From an uncultured Ruminococcus sp. (lineage in GTDB: Bacteria > Bacillota > Clostridia > Oscillospirales > Ruminococcaceae), in NCBI GenBank assembly GCA_900752785.1, contig CAADWP010000063.1:1-53898 (forward strand): a stretch of 53,898 nucleotides of DNA. Reading direction: 5' to 3'. Below the pieces are notes generated by a model, which saw only the letters and a list, made by a program, of their open reading frames with translations, was not told where the DNA came from and did not search any database. The translations under genes were made by a program, and so were the position numbers. Shown here piece by piece: positions 23,994 through 32,761 of this stretch. How positions within the stretch are numbered: position 1 is the first letter of the stretch; each line of letters opens with the position of its first letter.

Positions 23994-26390
23994 ATGCAGT
24001 ATGGGTATTTTGATCTTGAAAATAAGGAATATGTAATCACAAACCCGGCAACACCCGCGCCATGGGCAAATTATCTCGGCGATCCCGAATACGGTGCAAT
24101 GATCTCGAATAACGCAGCAGGATACAGCTTTGTAAAATCAGGCGCAAACGGTCGTATATCACGTTTCCGTTTTAATTCAGATATGGCTCTTCCGGGACGA
24201 TATATATACATTCGTGATAATGAGGACGGGGATTACTGGTCGGCTTCATGGCAGCCGGTAGGTAAGCCTCTTGATAAGTTTAAGAACGAGTGCCGCCACG
24301 GTACGGCTTATACCGTTATTACTTCCGAGTATGCCGGAATTAAATCGGAGACTACATATTACGTTCCTCTGGGAAAAACCTACGAGGTATGGCGCGCAAA
24401 GGTAACGAATACAAGCGGTAAGGAGCGAAAGCTTTCGCTTTTCGGCTTTGTTGAGTTCACAAATGAAAATAATTATGAACAGGATCAGGTAAATCTTCAG
24501 TATTCCCTTTTTATATCCCGCACAAGCTTTGAGGAAAACAAAATTCTCCAGCATATCAACGAAAACGACGGTGTTGACGAAACAGGCTCTAATCACCGCG
24601 AGCGCTTTTTTGGCATGGTTGGCGCTCCGATAACCGCTTATAACGGAAGTCTTAGCAGCTTTATAGGTCCATACAGAACATATTCCGATCCTATTGCCGT
24701 TGAGCGCGGAAAGTGCGATAACGAGCTTAATTTTAACAGCAATTCCTGCGGAGCTCTCCAGTCTGACATAATCCTGAAAGACGGCGAGACTGCCGAGCTT
24801 ATCTATATCCTCGGACAGAAGGATAATATACAGGCGTCCGCTATTCTTGAAGAATATAAGTCTGAGGGAAGAGCTGATGCAGATATTGCAGAGCTTAAAA
24901 AATTCTGGCATGGTCAGCTTTCCAATTTTAAAGTTGAAACTCCTTCCGACGAGTTTAATAATATGATAAACGTCTGGAACGCTTATCAGTGTTTTATTAC
25001 ATTTATATGGTCAAGAGCTGCGTCTTTCGTTTACTGCGGTTTAAGAAACGGATACGGTTATCGCGATACCGTTCAGGATATTCAAGGTATTATTCATTTA
25101 AACCCGGAAATGGCTGCCGATAAAATTCGATTTATGCTCTCTGCTCAGGTTGATAACGGAGGCGGACTTCCGCTTGTAAAATTTACGCATAATGCCGGTC
25201 ATGAGAATACTCCGGACGATCCCGAGTATGTAAAGGAGACGGGACATCCGTCTTACCGCGCCGACGATGCGCTCTGGCTGTTCCCTACAATTGTCAAGTA
25301 TATCGGCGAAAGCGGTAACAGTGCTTTCCTTGACGAGGTTATTGTTTACGCGAACGGAGGCGAGGCTACTGTTTACGAGCATCTTAAAAATGCTATACGC
25401 TTTTCAATGGAGCGCCTTGGCTGTCATGATATGCCCGCAGGTCTCCACGCTGACTGGAACGATTGTCTCAGACTTGGCGCAAAGGGTGAATCAACCTTTG
25501 TAGCTTTCCAGCTATACTATTCTATGAGCGCGATTCGCGATATGGCTGAATCACGCGGAGATAAGGAATATGTTTACTACATAGACGTTGTGCAGGCTAA
25601 GCTTGCGGAAGCTCTTGGTCATTGCTGGGACGAGGATAGATTTATCAGAGGAATTCGTGAAGACGGCGTGATTGTTGGCGCTAAAAAGGATCCCGAGGCT
25701 AATATGTGGCTTAATCCTCAGAGCTGGAGCATTATTTCAGGCTTTGCCTCTGATGAACAGGCTGATAAGGCTATGGAAAGCGTTCACAGCATTCTTAATA
25801 CTCCGTACGGTGCAAAGCTTCTTGAACCGCCGTATAAAGAACATTATTTTGACGGCGCTCTTATGCATATTTTTAATGCCGATACAAAGGAAAACGGAGG
25901 TATTTTCTCACAGTCGCAGGGCTGGCTCATTCTTGCAGAAGCGATTCGCGGTCACGGCGGCAGAGCCTTTGAGTATTTCCTTGAAAGCTCGCCGGCTTCT
26001 ATGAATGACAAAGCTGAGATCCGTGTAATGGAGCCTTATGTACATGGTCAGTTTACCGAGAGCAAAGCTTCTCCTTATGAGGGTCGTTCTCATGTTCATT
26101 GGCTGACGGGTACGGCTTCCACTGTTATGGTAGGTTGTGTAGAGGGTATCTGCGGCATGAGACCCGATGCGGATGGGTTAAAGATTGATCCTGCCATTCC
26201 TGCTGAATGGAATGGTTTTAAGATCGAGAAAAACTTCCGCGGTAAGAAGCTCAATATTGCTATTGACAATTCCGCGCACGTCGAATCAGGAGTTAAAGAA
26301 CTTATTCTTAACGGAAATACGCTTGAGGGTAATTATATTTCCGCCGATAAGCTTGCTGATGTAAACGAAATTAAAGTGATTCTCGGTTAA
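23994..26390 (+). CDS. cbpA: GH94 cellobiose phosphorylase
   Basis: Intracellular phosphorolysis of cellobiose to glucose 1-phosphate and glucose, saving one ATP per disaccharide. 798 residues with no signal peptide, as expected. The N-terminal beta-sandwich (1-270) begins YGYFDLENKEYVIT; the (alpha/alpha)6 barrel covers about 310-710. The family's acid residue is seen as Asp490 in HADWNDCL. Other blocks are RNGYGYRDTVQDIQG, GGGLPLVKF and YVHGQF. Cellobiose rather than cellodextrin or chitobiose phosphorylase is inferred from overall resemblance to ruminococcal enzymes. AAGGAG lies before the ATG. Monocistronic: own promoter, long leader and terminator. Confidence 0.92.
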   Translation: MQYGYFDLENKEYVITNPATPAPWANYLGDPEYGAMISNNAAGYSFVKSGANGRISRFRFNSDMALPGRYIYIRDNEDGDYWSASWQPVGKPLDKFKNECRHGTAYTVITSEYAGIKSETTYYVPLGKTYEVWRAKVTNTSGKERKLSLFGFVEFTNENNYEQDQVNLQYSLFISRTSFEENKILQHINENDGVDETGSNHRERFFGMVGAPITAYNGSLSSFIGPYRTYSDPIAVERGKCDNELNFNSNSCGALQSDIILKDGETAELIYILGQKDNIQASAILEEYKSEGRADADIAELKKFWHGQLSNFKVETPSDEFNNMINVWNAYQCFITFIWSRAASFVYCGLRNGYGYRDTVQDIQGIIHLNPEMAADKIRFMLSAQVDNGGGLPLVKFTHNAGHENTPDDPEYVKETGHPSYRADDALWLFPTIVKYIGESGNSAFLDEVIVYANGGEATVYEHLKNAIRFSMERLGCHDMPAGLHADWNDCLRLGAKGESTFVAFQLYYSMSAIRDMAESRGDKEYVYYIDVVQAKLAEALGHCWDEDRFIRGIREDGVIVGAKKDPEANMWLNPQSWSIISGFASDEQADKAMESVHSILNTPYGAKLLEPPYKEHYFDGALMHIFNADTKENGGIFSQSQGWLILAEAIRGHGGRAFEYFLESSPASMNDKAEIRVMEPYVHGQFTESKASPYEGRSHVHWLTGTASTVMVGCVEGICGMRPDADGLKIDPAIPAEWNGFKIEKNFRGKKLNIAIDNSAHVESGVKELILNGNTLEGNYISADKLADVNEIKVILG

Positions 26391-26435
26391 GATTTTTCGG
26401 CAGGTGCAGATAAATTTCAACAGTATAAAAGCAAA

Positions 26436-26470
26436 AAAAGGGACGTCCATATTACAGGACGTTCCCTTAT
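26436..26470 (+). terminator. Terminator after cellobiose phosphorylase
   Basis: AAGGGACGTCC, an 8-base loop and GGACGTTCCCTT, about 50 bases after the stop. Poor T-tract on the plus strand but AAAAAAA on the left side gives a good tract for minus-strand transcripts. Confidence 0.65.
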
Positions 26471-26483
26471 AAAGCTGATTTAT

Positions 26484-26512
26484 TAAGGGCAGACTATCGT
26501 CTGCCCTTTAGC
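26484..26512. terminator. Hairpin next to the lipoprotein gene end
   Basis: TTAAGGGCAGAC-TATC-GTCTGCCCTTTA. It lies five bases past the stop of the minus-strand lipoprotein gene and can serve either convergent gene. Confidence 0.6.
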
Positions 26513-26516
26513 TTTA

Positions 26517-27221
26517 TTATTTCGTTTTAAGCGGAAGCGAATTTCCGTTTTCGTCATAGAAAACAATGTTATCAATATAAAAATTAGAATCGTTTTCACA
26601 GCCCCAGCGCATTATCAGAAAATTAGCATAGTCCATATCCTCCGACCAGCATTGACCGCTTGAAGCGAGCAGGAACTTAAACTCCCCGTGAACTGCTCCC
26701 GACATATCAAAGTTATACTCGCCGCCCTCGAAGCCTTCAAAGTCGTACCAAACAGGCTCGCCTGAGCTGTCTTTTTTTGATGTGACCGAGCCGCCTCCGC
26801 AGCAAATAGTGCCAGGAACTTTGACATTTTCACCGTCCTGATTCACATAGCCGTCGGTAAGCGCGTCAGCGTATACGTCGAATTGAATGCTGCGAACCTT
26901 GGCAAGATTTTCGGGTTCAAGGAGTGCGGCAGCAGTTATGCTGAGCTTCTGAACCTTTCCTTTTAGCGGAACCGAGAGATCATCGGTAAATTTCAGCATT
27001 TTATTTCCCTGTACTTCCTCAACAGAAAGCTCTCCTTTAGCTGATTTCTTATCATCGTTTATAATTTCGGCAAAGGAGAATATACCGTCGTCAAAAGTGA
27101 CTGTGTTGGGATCGGAGGCTTCGGTTGGCTTTGGAGGTTTTTTCTTATCCTTTGAGCAGCTAAAACTGCATATTATCATTAAACAGGCGAACGCGCCCAC
27201 AAAAAATTTTTTAAAGTTCAC
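26517..27221 (-). CDS. Secreted lipoprotein with beta-sandwich, carbohydrate-binding-like
   Basis: 234 residues. A type II signal peptide with the lipobox SFSC (Cys at about 22) and a Lys/Pro-rich linker (KDKKKPPKPTEAS). The rest is one beta-rich domain (VTFDDGIFSFAEII, VRSIQFDVYADALTDGY, RWGCENDSNFYIDNIVFYDENGN). A closing YIDNIVFYD strand is common in CBM4/11-like modules, so a glycan-binding role is a guess. Four further cysteines (ICCGGG, SGQCW, WGCEN) are unusual. GTG start at 27221 behind GAGGGG with a long spacing, so the start is moderately sure. It converges on the cellobiose phosphorylase gene. Confidence 0.75.
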   Translation of the reverse strand: MNFKKFFVGAFACLMIICSFSCSKDKKKPPKPTEASDPNTVTFDDGIFSFAEIINDDKKSAKGELSVEEVQGNKMLKFTDDLSVPLKGKVQKLSITAAALLEPENLAKVRSIQFDVYADALTDGYVNQDGENVKVPGTICCGGGSVTSKKDSSGEPVWYDFEGFEGGEYNFDMSGAVHGEFKFLLASSGQCWSEDMDYANFLIMRWGCENDSNFYIDNIVFYDENGNSLPLKTK

Positions 27222-27362
27222 AACAGATCATATCCCCTCGGTTTTGCGGCTTTCGGCTGAATTTTTAAGAACTTTGCCAACATCGCCATTGTACCATAAA
27301 AACGCATAAATGTCCAGTAGCATTTTGCACAAATTCCAACAGCCTGTTTTCTTACGCTCAGT

Positions 27363-30300
27363 TTACAAGGATTGCTTATTATCTCGGTTTTCGTAGATGA
27401 TCTCCACCGTGTCTCTCATCATATCAAAGGGTTTGACTTTCGGGGAGATTTTTACAGCCACGTAAGATCTTCCCGTGCCGTTGAAAACTATCTTTCCCTT
27501 ATAGGCTTTGGAAAGTCCGGCGATCTGAGCGCCGTTCAGGTATTCGGTGTAGAACTGCATAGCCGCATTTTTCTGCGTTATCTCGGTAATTCCAAGCTTT
27601 GCCGCCTTGTTTCTGAGCAGTGATACGTCAATAAGTCCGATGACTGATTTTGGAGGATCTCCATAACGGTCGATAAGCTCGTCAATAAGGTCAAGCTTAT
27701 CGGAGTCCTCGCTTATAAGCATTATTTTGCGGTAAATGTCGATTCGCTGATTAAGGCTTGAAATATATTTTTCGGGGATATGTGCGTCGATCTGTATATC
27801 TACAAGACATTCCGATATTTTCTCAGGTTTTTCACCCTTTTCTTCGGCAATTGCCTCCGAAAGCAGCTGAATGTACATATCATATCCAACCGCTTCCATA
27901 TGACCGTGCTGTTTGCCCCCGAGAATACTTCCTGCGCCTCTTATTTCAAGGTCGCGCAGGGCAATGCGGAAGCCGCTGCCGAATTGGGTAAATTCTTTCA
28001 TTGCATTTAAACGCTTAGAGGCGATCTCAGTCAGCACCTTATCGCGTTTATATGTGAAATAGGCGTATCCTCGCCGATTGGAGCGCCCAACTCGTCCGCG
28101 GAGCTGATATAGCTGAGAAAGTCCGAAACGGTCGGCGTCTTCGATAATAAGGGTATTTACATTTGGTACGTCAACGCCTGTTTCAATAATCGTAGTGCAA
28201 ACCAGAATATCAATTTCATGCTCTACAAGCTGTTCCCAGATGTCAGACATTTCGTCTTCGCTCATCTGTCCGTGAGCAAAAGCGATGCGCGCTTCGGGAA
28301 GCAGTTCGTGGAGTTTAGCGGCGCAGGCGTTAATGGTTTCCACGCGGTTGTGGATGTAGTAGACCTGACCTCCTCGGCGAAGCTCACGGACGATCGCCTG
28401 CACCAGAGTACCTATATTGTACTCGATAACATAGGTCTGAACAGGATATCTGTCCTGCGGCGGTTCTTCGATCACGGACATATCGCGGATTCCGCTCATT
28501 GCCATATTAAGAGTTCGTGGAATTGGGGTCGCCGAGAGCATGAGCATATCAACGCCGGAAAAACTTTCCTTGAATTTTTCCTTGTGAGCAACGCCAAAAC
28601 GCTGTTCCTCGTCAATTATCGCTAATCCCAGATCTTTAAATATGACGTTTTTCTGAATAATTTTATGAGTGCCGATAAGCAGGTCTATGCGTCCCTGTTT
28701 AAGTTTTTTTATGATATCATCCTGCTGCTTTGGCGAGCGATAACGCGAGAGCAGCTCTATATTTACGGGAAAGTGTTCAAAACGGCGCAGAGCCGTCTGA
28801 TAATGCTGCCATGCAAGGACGGTAGTGGGAGCAAGAACGGCGCACTGCTTACCTGATAATATACATTTCATTGCGGCTCGGAGCGCAACTTCGGTTTTGC
28901 CAAAGCCTACATCGCCGCAAAGCAGTCTTTCCATAGGCCGTTCACGTTCCATGTCGGCTTTTATTTCAGCTATCGACTGGAGCTGATCGTCAGTCTCGAT
29001 ATACGGGAAGCGTTCTTCAAATTCATGCTGTATTTCATCGTCGGGAAAAAATGCGAAGCCCTTGCTTTTTTCACGCTTTGCATAAAGCTCTATAAGCTCA
29101 TGCGCCATGTCCTTTACGGCGCGCTTGACATTATTACGTGTCTTTTGCCATTCTCCTGAAGAAAGCTTGTTGAGCTTCACGCCGGAGTCGTCGCGCGGTC
29201 CTATATATTTTGAGACCATATCAAGTTGAGTTACCGGTATATACAGCTTATCTGTTCCTGCATACTGAATCGTGATATAGTCCTTTGTAACCCCCTCCAT
29301 TTCCAGCTTGCGGATACCTATGAATCTGCCGATACCGTGACCCGAATGAACAACAAGATCTCCTTCCGTAATATCGGCAAGACTTCTGATAGCTTCGGAA
29401 TTGCTCTTTTTTTTGCGCTTTTTTTTTCGGGACGAATCCATAGTACGTCCCTGAGTTATCAGGACGGTTTTGTTTTCGGGATATTCAAAGCCGCCGCCGA
29501 AGCTGCCTGACATAAGGCAGACGCGGCCGTTTTCCGGTGTTATGTTCTCGTTTGCAAGGTCGCATGGTATACCCTCGCCGTTAAGGTCGCTCTGAATGAG
29601 AGAAAGAGTTTTTTCACTTCCTGCGGCAAGGATAACGCGGTATCTGCGTGATATGAAGTCGTGAAGATCTTCGGTAAGCTGCTTCATTTCACCGCTCCAC
29701 GGCGCGGTCTGCATTGCTTCAAAGCTTATAAGACGGCGGAAGCTTATGCGTTCGCCGCTCTGCATAAACGAGCTGATATAGAGACAGACATGTTTGTCGA
29801 AAATAGTCTGAAGCTGGGTCAGGTCGAGGATAACATCGTATAAGCCCTTACAGAGCTGTCCGTCCTCAATAAGTAGCTTCATATCCTCTGAAAATCGTGA
29901 GGAAATACCGGCAGCAGCATCCATAACTGCCGAATAGTCGCTGAAAACGACCGTTCCGTCAATATAGTCTAAAACCGTTGATGGAGCGCCGTAAACAAGA
30001 GGATAATATTTTACTGCGTGCGGAAGGATCTCTCCGCCGCGGAGCCGGCGAACGTCAGCGCCAAGATGTTCGCGAATAAGCTCTATATGTTTTCCGCGCG
30101 CCTTTTTGCACAGATTCTCGATTTTTACGGCAAGTTCATCGCTGTCGCAGAGAATTTCGCTTGCAGGAGAAATTTCAACTTTTTCGAGAGCTTCGGTTCG
30201 CCTCTGAGTTTCAATTTCAAACTCGTTTAAGGTGTCGATCATATCGCCAAAAAGTTCAATTCGGACGGGTTTATCTGCCTGCACAGGAAAAATGTCGATA

Positions 30301-30833
30301 ATAGCGCCGCGGACAGAGAATTGCGAAGCGCCCTCAACCTTTTCGCATCGTTGATAGCCTGATCTTGCGAGTGTAAGGCAAAGCTCCTGCAAGTCGATTT
30401 CCTGACCGACAGAAAGCTCTATGCCGGCAGCGATAAGCGCTCCGACGGGAATAACAGGCTGCATAACAGCTTCTATGCTTGCGCATATAACGGAACAGCG
30501 GCTTTTGACCGCCTTAGTCAGAGCAGAAAGCCTCATATATTCGTATTCTCGGTTTGCACTGTCCACGGGTGTGAAAACAAGCTCCTTCGACGGAAACAGT
30601 ACAGCCGTTTCACCGCCTGACATCATATTTATATCGTCGCAGAGCTTCTTTGCTTCCGCCTCAGATCCTGTTATAACGATATGAATTTTATCCTCGGGGA
30701 GTGAGTGGATAAGCTGAGCCCTGTGTATATGGGAAAGACCCGTCACGGAGACGGGTGTTATTTTTTTTTCAATCGCTTCCTTAACGCTTTTCATTCCGGA
30801 AAGCTCGCAGAATATTTGTTTAAAAAGGTCCAT
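27363..30833 (-). CDS. mfd: Transcription-repair coupling factor Mfd
   Basis: Removes RNA polymerase stalled at lesions and recruits UvrA. About 1156 residues, the full family length. UvrB-homology region 1-250 (HIVITGSEAEAKKLCDDI, SQFSVRGAIIDIFP), RNAP-interacting domain at about 480-560 (GDLVVHSGHGIGRFIG), helicase motor 590-980 with Walker A GDVGFGKTEVALRA, DEEQ box IIDEEQRFG, SATPIPRTLNMAM and QLRGRVGRSNRRGYAY, then the TRCF domain (LGGKQHGHMEAVGYDMY). ATG 30833 has AAGG eight bases upstream; GTG at 30842 is a weaker choice. It is last in the cysE operon. Confidence 0.96.
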   Translation of the reverse strand: MDLFKQIFCELSGMKSVKEAIEKKITPVSVTGLSHIHRAQLIHSLPEDKIHIVITGSEAEAKKLCDDINMMSGGETAVLFPSKELVFTPVDSANREYEYMRLSALTKAVKSRCSVICASIEAVMQPVIPVGALIAAGIELSVGQEIDLQELCLTLARSGYQRCEKVEGASQFSVRGAIIDIFPVQADKPVRIELFGDMIDTLNEFEIETQRRTEALEKVEISPASEILCDSDELAVKIENLCKKARGKHIELIREHLGADVRRLRGGEILPHAVKYYPLVYGAPSTVLDYIDGTVVFSDYSAVMDAAAGISSRFSEDMKLLIEDGQLCKGLYDVILDLTQLQTIFDKHVCLYISSFMQSGERISFRRLISFEAMQTAPWSGEMKQLTEDLHDFISRRYRVILAAGSEKTLSLIQSDLNGEGIPCDLANENITPENGRVCLMSGSFGGGFEYPENKTVLITQGRTMDSSRKKKRKKKSNSEAIRSLADITEGDLVVHSGHGIGRFIGIRKLEMEGVTKDYITIQYAGTDKLYIPVTQLDMVSKYIGPRDDSGVKLNKLSSGEWQKTRNNVKRAVKDMAHELIELYAKREKSKGFAFFPDDEIQHEFEERFPYIETDDQLQSIAEIKADMERERPMERLLCGDVGFGKTEVALRAAMKCILSGKQCAVLAPTTVLAWQHYQTALRRFEHFPVNIELLSRYRSPKQQDDIIKKLKQGRIDLLIGTHKIIQKNVIFKDLGLAIIDEEQRFGVAHKEKFKESFSGVDMLMLSATPIPRTLNMAMSGIRDMSVIEEPPQDRYPVQTYVIEYNIGTLVQAIVRELRRGGQVYYIHNRVETINACAAKLHELLPEARIAFAHGQMSEDEMSDIWEQLVEHEIDILVCTTIIETGVDVPNVNTLIIEDADRFGLSQLYQLRGRVGRSNRRGYAYFTYKRDKVLTEIASKRLNAMKEFTQFGSGFRIALRDLEIRGAGSILGGKQHGHMEAVGYDMYIQLLSEAIAEEKGEKPEKISECLVDIQIDAHIPEKYISSLNQRIDIYRKIMLISEDSDKLDLIDELIDRYGDPPKSVIGLIDVSLLRNKAAKLGITEITQKNAAMQFYTEYLNGAQIAGLSKAYKGKIVFNGTGRSYVAVKISPKVKPFDMMRDTVEIIYENRDNKQSL

Positions 30834-30843
30834 TCGTTTCACC

Positions 30844-31470
30844 TTAGGAGTTGTATTTGTTCATAGCGGCGTCGGTATGGCCATCTACCATAAGTTTTAT
30901 ACATTGAACGGCGTTTGAAGCGGCTGTTTTAAGTTTTTCAGAATCTTCCTTTCCAAATTTTCCAAGCACCCATTTTGCAAGGTCATAGTCGGGATGAGGC
31001 TTCTTGCCAACCCCTATTTTTATGCGTGGAAAATCATCGCTTCCGGTCAGTTCGCATATACTGCGCAGACCGTTATGTCCGCCGTGGCTGCCCTTACGGC
31101 GTATTCTCAGTTTCCCGGGGTCAAGAGAGATATCGTCGCATACGACGATAAGATTTTCAACGGGAATTTTATAAAATTCAAGAGCCTGCACGATTACTTC
31201 GCCGCTGTTGTTCATGTAGGTAGTAGGCTTCATAAGCAGGCATCGTTTGCCGTTAATTGTGACCTCCGCCGTTTTGCTCTTGAATCGCAAACGGCTTACG
31301 TCCTCGTTAAGCTCGGCTGCAAGAGCGTCGATAACGAAAAATCCCGCATTATGACGCGTTCCCTCGTATTCAAGACCGGGATTGCCGAGACCTGCTATAA
31401 CATATTCTATTTTACCTCTTGCGGAGGAAGAATTTGAGGAAATTCTGTCGAACACATCAAAAATACTCAT
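30844..31470 (-). CDS. pth: Peptidyl-tRNA hydrolase
   Basis: Frees tRNA from peptidyl-tRNA dropped by ribosomes. 208 residues. An N-terminal extension of about 20 residues (MSIFDVFDRISSNSSSARGK) precedes the canonical start YVIAGLGNPGLEYEGTRHNAGF, where the catalytic His is in RHNAGF. KPTTYMNNSGE, VVCDDISLDPGKLRIRRKGS and GGHNGLRSI follow. AAAGGAGAAATTTTT precedes the ATG. The mfd ATG is 10 bases after the stop; pth-mfd is a conserved pair in Firmicutes. Confidence 0.95.
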   Translation of the reverse strand: MSIFDVFDRISSNSSSARGKIEYVIAGLGNPGLEYEGTRHNAGFFVIDALAAELNEDVSRLRFKSKTAEVTINGKRCLLMKPTTYMNNSGEVIVQALEFYKIPVENLIVVCDDISLDPGKLRIRRKGSHGGHNGLRSICELTGSDDFPRIKIGVGKKPHPDYDLAKWVLGKFGKEDSEKLKTAASNAVQCIKLMVDGHTDAAMNKYNS

Positions 31471-31491
31471 AAAAATTTCTCCTTTGTCGGA

Positions 31492-31965
31492 TCATTTGTG
31501 ATATTTCCCTCCGCTTGCGATCTGAAATGCACGGTAGATCTGCTCCAGAAGCATAACTCTTGCAAGCTGATGCGGAAAGGTCATCTCGGACATTGAAAGT
31601 CTGAAGTTGCCCATGGATTTGATTTCTTCGGCAAGACCAAAAGAGCTTCCGATAATAAATGTAACGGCGCTGAATCCGTTTATTCCGGCGGAGGATATTT
31701 TTTGAGAAAAATCAATGCTGCTGAGCTGTCTGCCCTCGATGCACATGGGAATTATAAAGCCTTTTAAGAAGCGTTTTATTTGCTCGGCTTCCTTGCCAAG
31801 TGCGGCAGCGATCTCTTTTTCGGAGGGATTCTCGCTGAGACGGCATTCGTCAAGCTCGTGAAGCTCAAATGTGCAGAACCGCGAAAGGCGTTTTATATAT
31901 TCTGCGCAGGCGCTTCTGAGGTATTCTTCCTTGAGTTTTCCTATAACGATAAGGTTTATATTCAT
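31492..31965 (-). CDS. rlmH: 23S rRNA (pseudouridine1915-N3)-methyltransferase RlmH
   Basis: SPOUT enzyme that methylates pseudouridine 1915 in helix 69 of 23S rRNA. 157 residues: MNINLIVIGKLKEEYL at the start, CIEGRQLSS, FIIGSSFGLAEEI, the SAM knot region (SMSEMTFPHQLARVMLLEQIYRA spans two conserved blocks) and the C-terminal IASGGKYHK that is nearly invariant. The ATG overlaps the stop of the upstream MBL gene (TAATG), so translation is coupled; the walJ-rlmH order is known from other Firmicutes. Confidence 0.95.
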   Translation of the reverse strand: MNINLIVIGKLKEEYLRSACAEYIKRLSRFCTFELHELDECRLSENPSEKEIAAALGKEAEQIKRFLKGFIIPMCIEGRQLSSIDFSQKISSAGINGFSAVTFIIGSSFGLAEEIKSMGNFRLSMSEMTFPHQLARVMLLEQIYRAFQIASGGKYHK

Positions 31966-32750
31966 TAGAAAACCACAGCTCCTCCTTTTGTTTCTACCGG
32001 AGCGACCCCCAAAAGATAGTCCTTGCAGCGTTTGAATTGCGGCAGACCGCGTTCAACGGTCGAATCGGCGATCTGAGGGCGGTTGTTATCCTGACTGAGG
32101 TGACCGAGGATAAAATGAGTAGTGCCGCGCTCGATCAGCCGTCCTATCTGGACAGTGCAGTCGTCGTTTGAAAGATGCCCATTGAGAGACAGTATTCGTT
32201 CCTTTAGATAAAACGGATAGGAACCTGTACGAAGCATATTTTCATCATAGTTGGACTCGATCAGCACCAGGCGGCAGCCTGTCAGAGCCTCGTCCACCTC
32301 GTCGGTAACGTGCCCGAGATCGGTGCATACGGCGCAGTATTTGTCGTCCTCGGTATGTATCCTGTAGCCGCAGCTCTGTATCGTATCGTGCGGCGTGTTG
32401 AAGCATTTCAGCTCCATTCCGGCGCAGTTTATTGTTACAGCCGTCATGTCGATAACAGGCGAATTGACAGCAATTTTATCGTTGTCGCAGAGCCGCTGGA
32501 GGGTACGCTTCTGACCGTAAACAGGCAGCCCCGTTTTATTGGTAAGCATTTTTAATCCGGCAACGTGGTCGCTGTGCTCATGTGTGATGAACACAGCCTG
32601 AACAGCGGTAAGGGGGATCTTGTTGATTTCCAAAGCGGCGGTCAGTCTCTTGAAGCTTACTCCGCAGTCGATGAGAATGCCGCCCTTTTCCGTGCCTATA
32701 AAAGTCGCGTTGCCCTTGCTGGAACTGAAAAGCGGATATATTCTTGCCAT
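31965..32750 (-). CDS. walJ: WalJ/YycJ-like metallo-beta-lactamase-fold hydrolase
   Basis: 261 residues. The HxHxDH motif is ITHEHSDHVAGL; further ligands are seen in CVCTDLGHVTDEV-like (VCTDLGHVTDE), ESNYDENML and LGHLSQDN. It begins MARIYPLFSSSKGN, typical of the YycJ group. In Bacillus and Streptococcus this protein is tied to the WalRK regulon and to coordination of replication or repair; its substrate is not established. Neighbours rlmH (overlap) and cysS (11-base gap) suggest constitutive expression within the T-box operon. Confidence 0.88.
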   Translation of the reverse strand: MARIYPLFSSSKGNATFIGTEKGGILIDCGVSFKRLTAALEINKIPLTAVQAVFITHEHSDHVAGLKMLTNKTGLPVYGQKRTLQRLCDNDKIAVNSPVIDMTAVTINCAGMELKCFNTPHDTIQSCGYRIHTEDDKYCAVCTDLGHVTDEVDEALTGCRLVLIESNYDENMLRTGSYPFYLKERILSLNGHLSNDDCTVQIGRLIERGTTHFILGHLSQDNNRPQIADSTVERGLPQFKRCKDYLLGVAPVETKGGAVVF

Positions 32751-32761
32751 TTTTATTTCCT

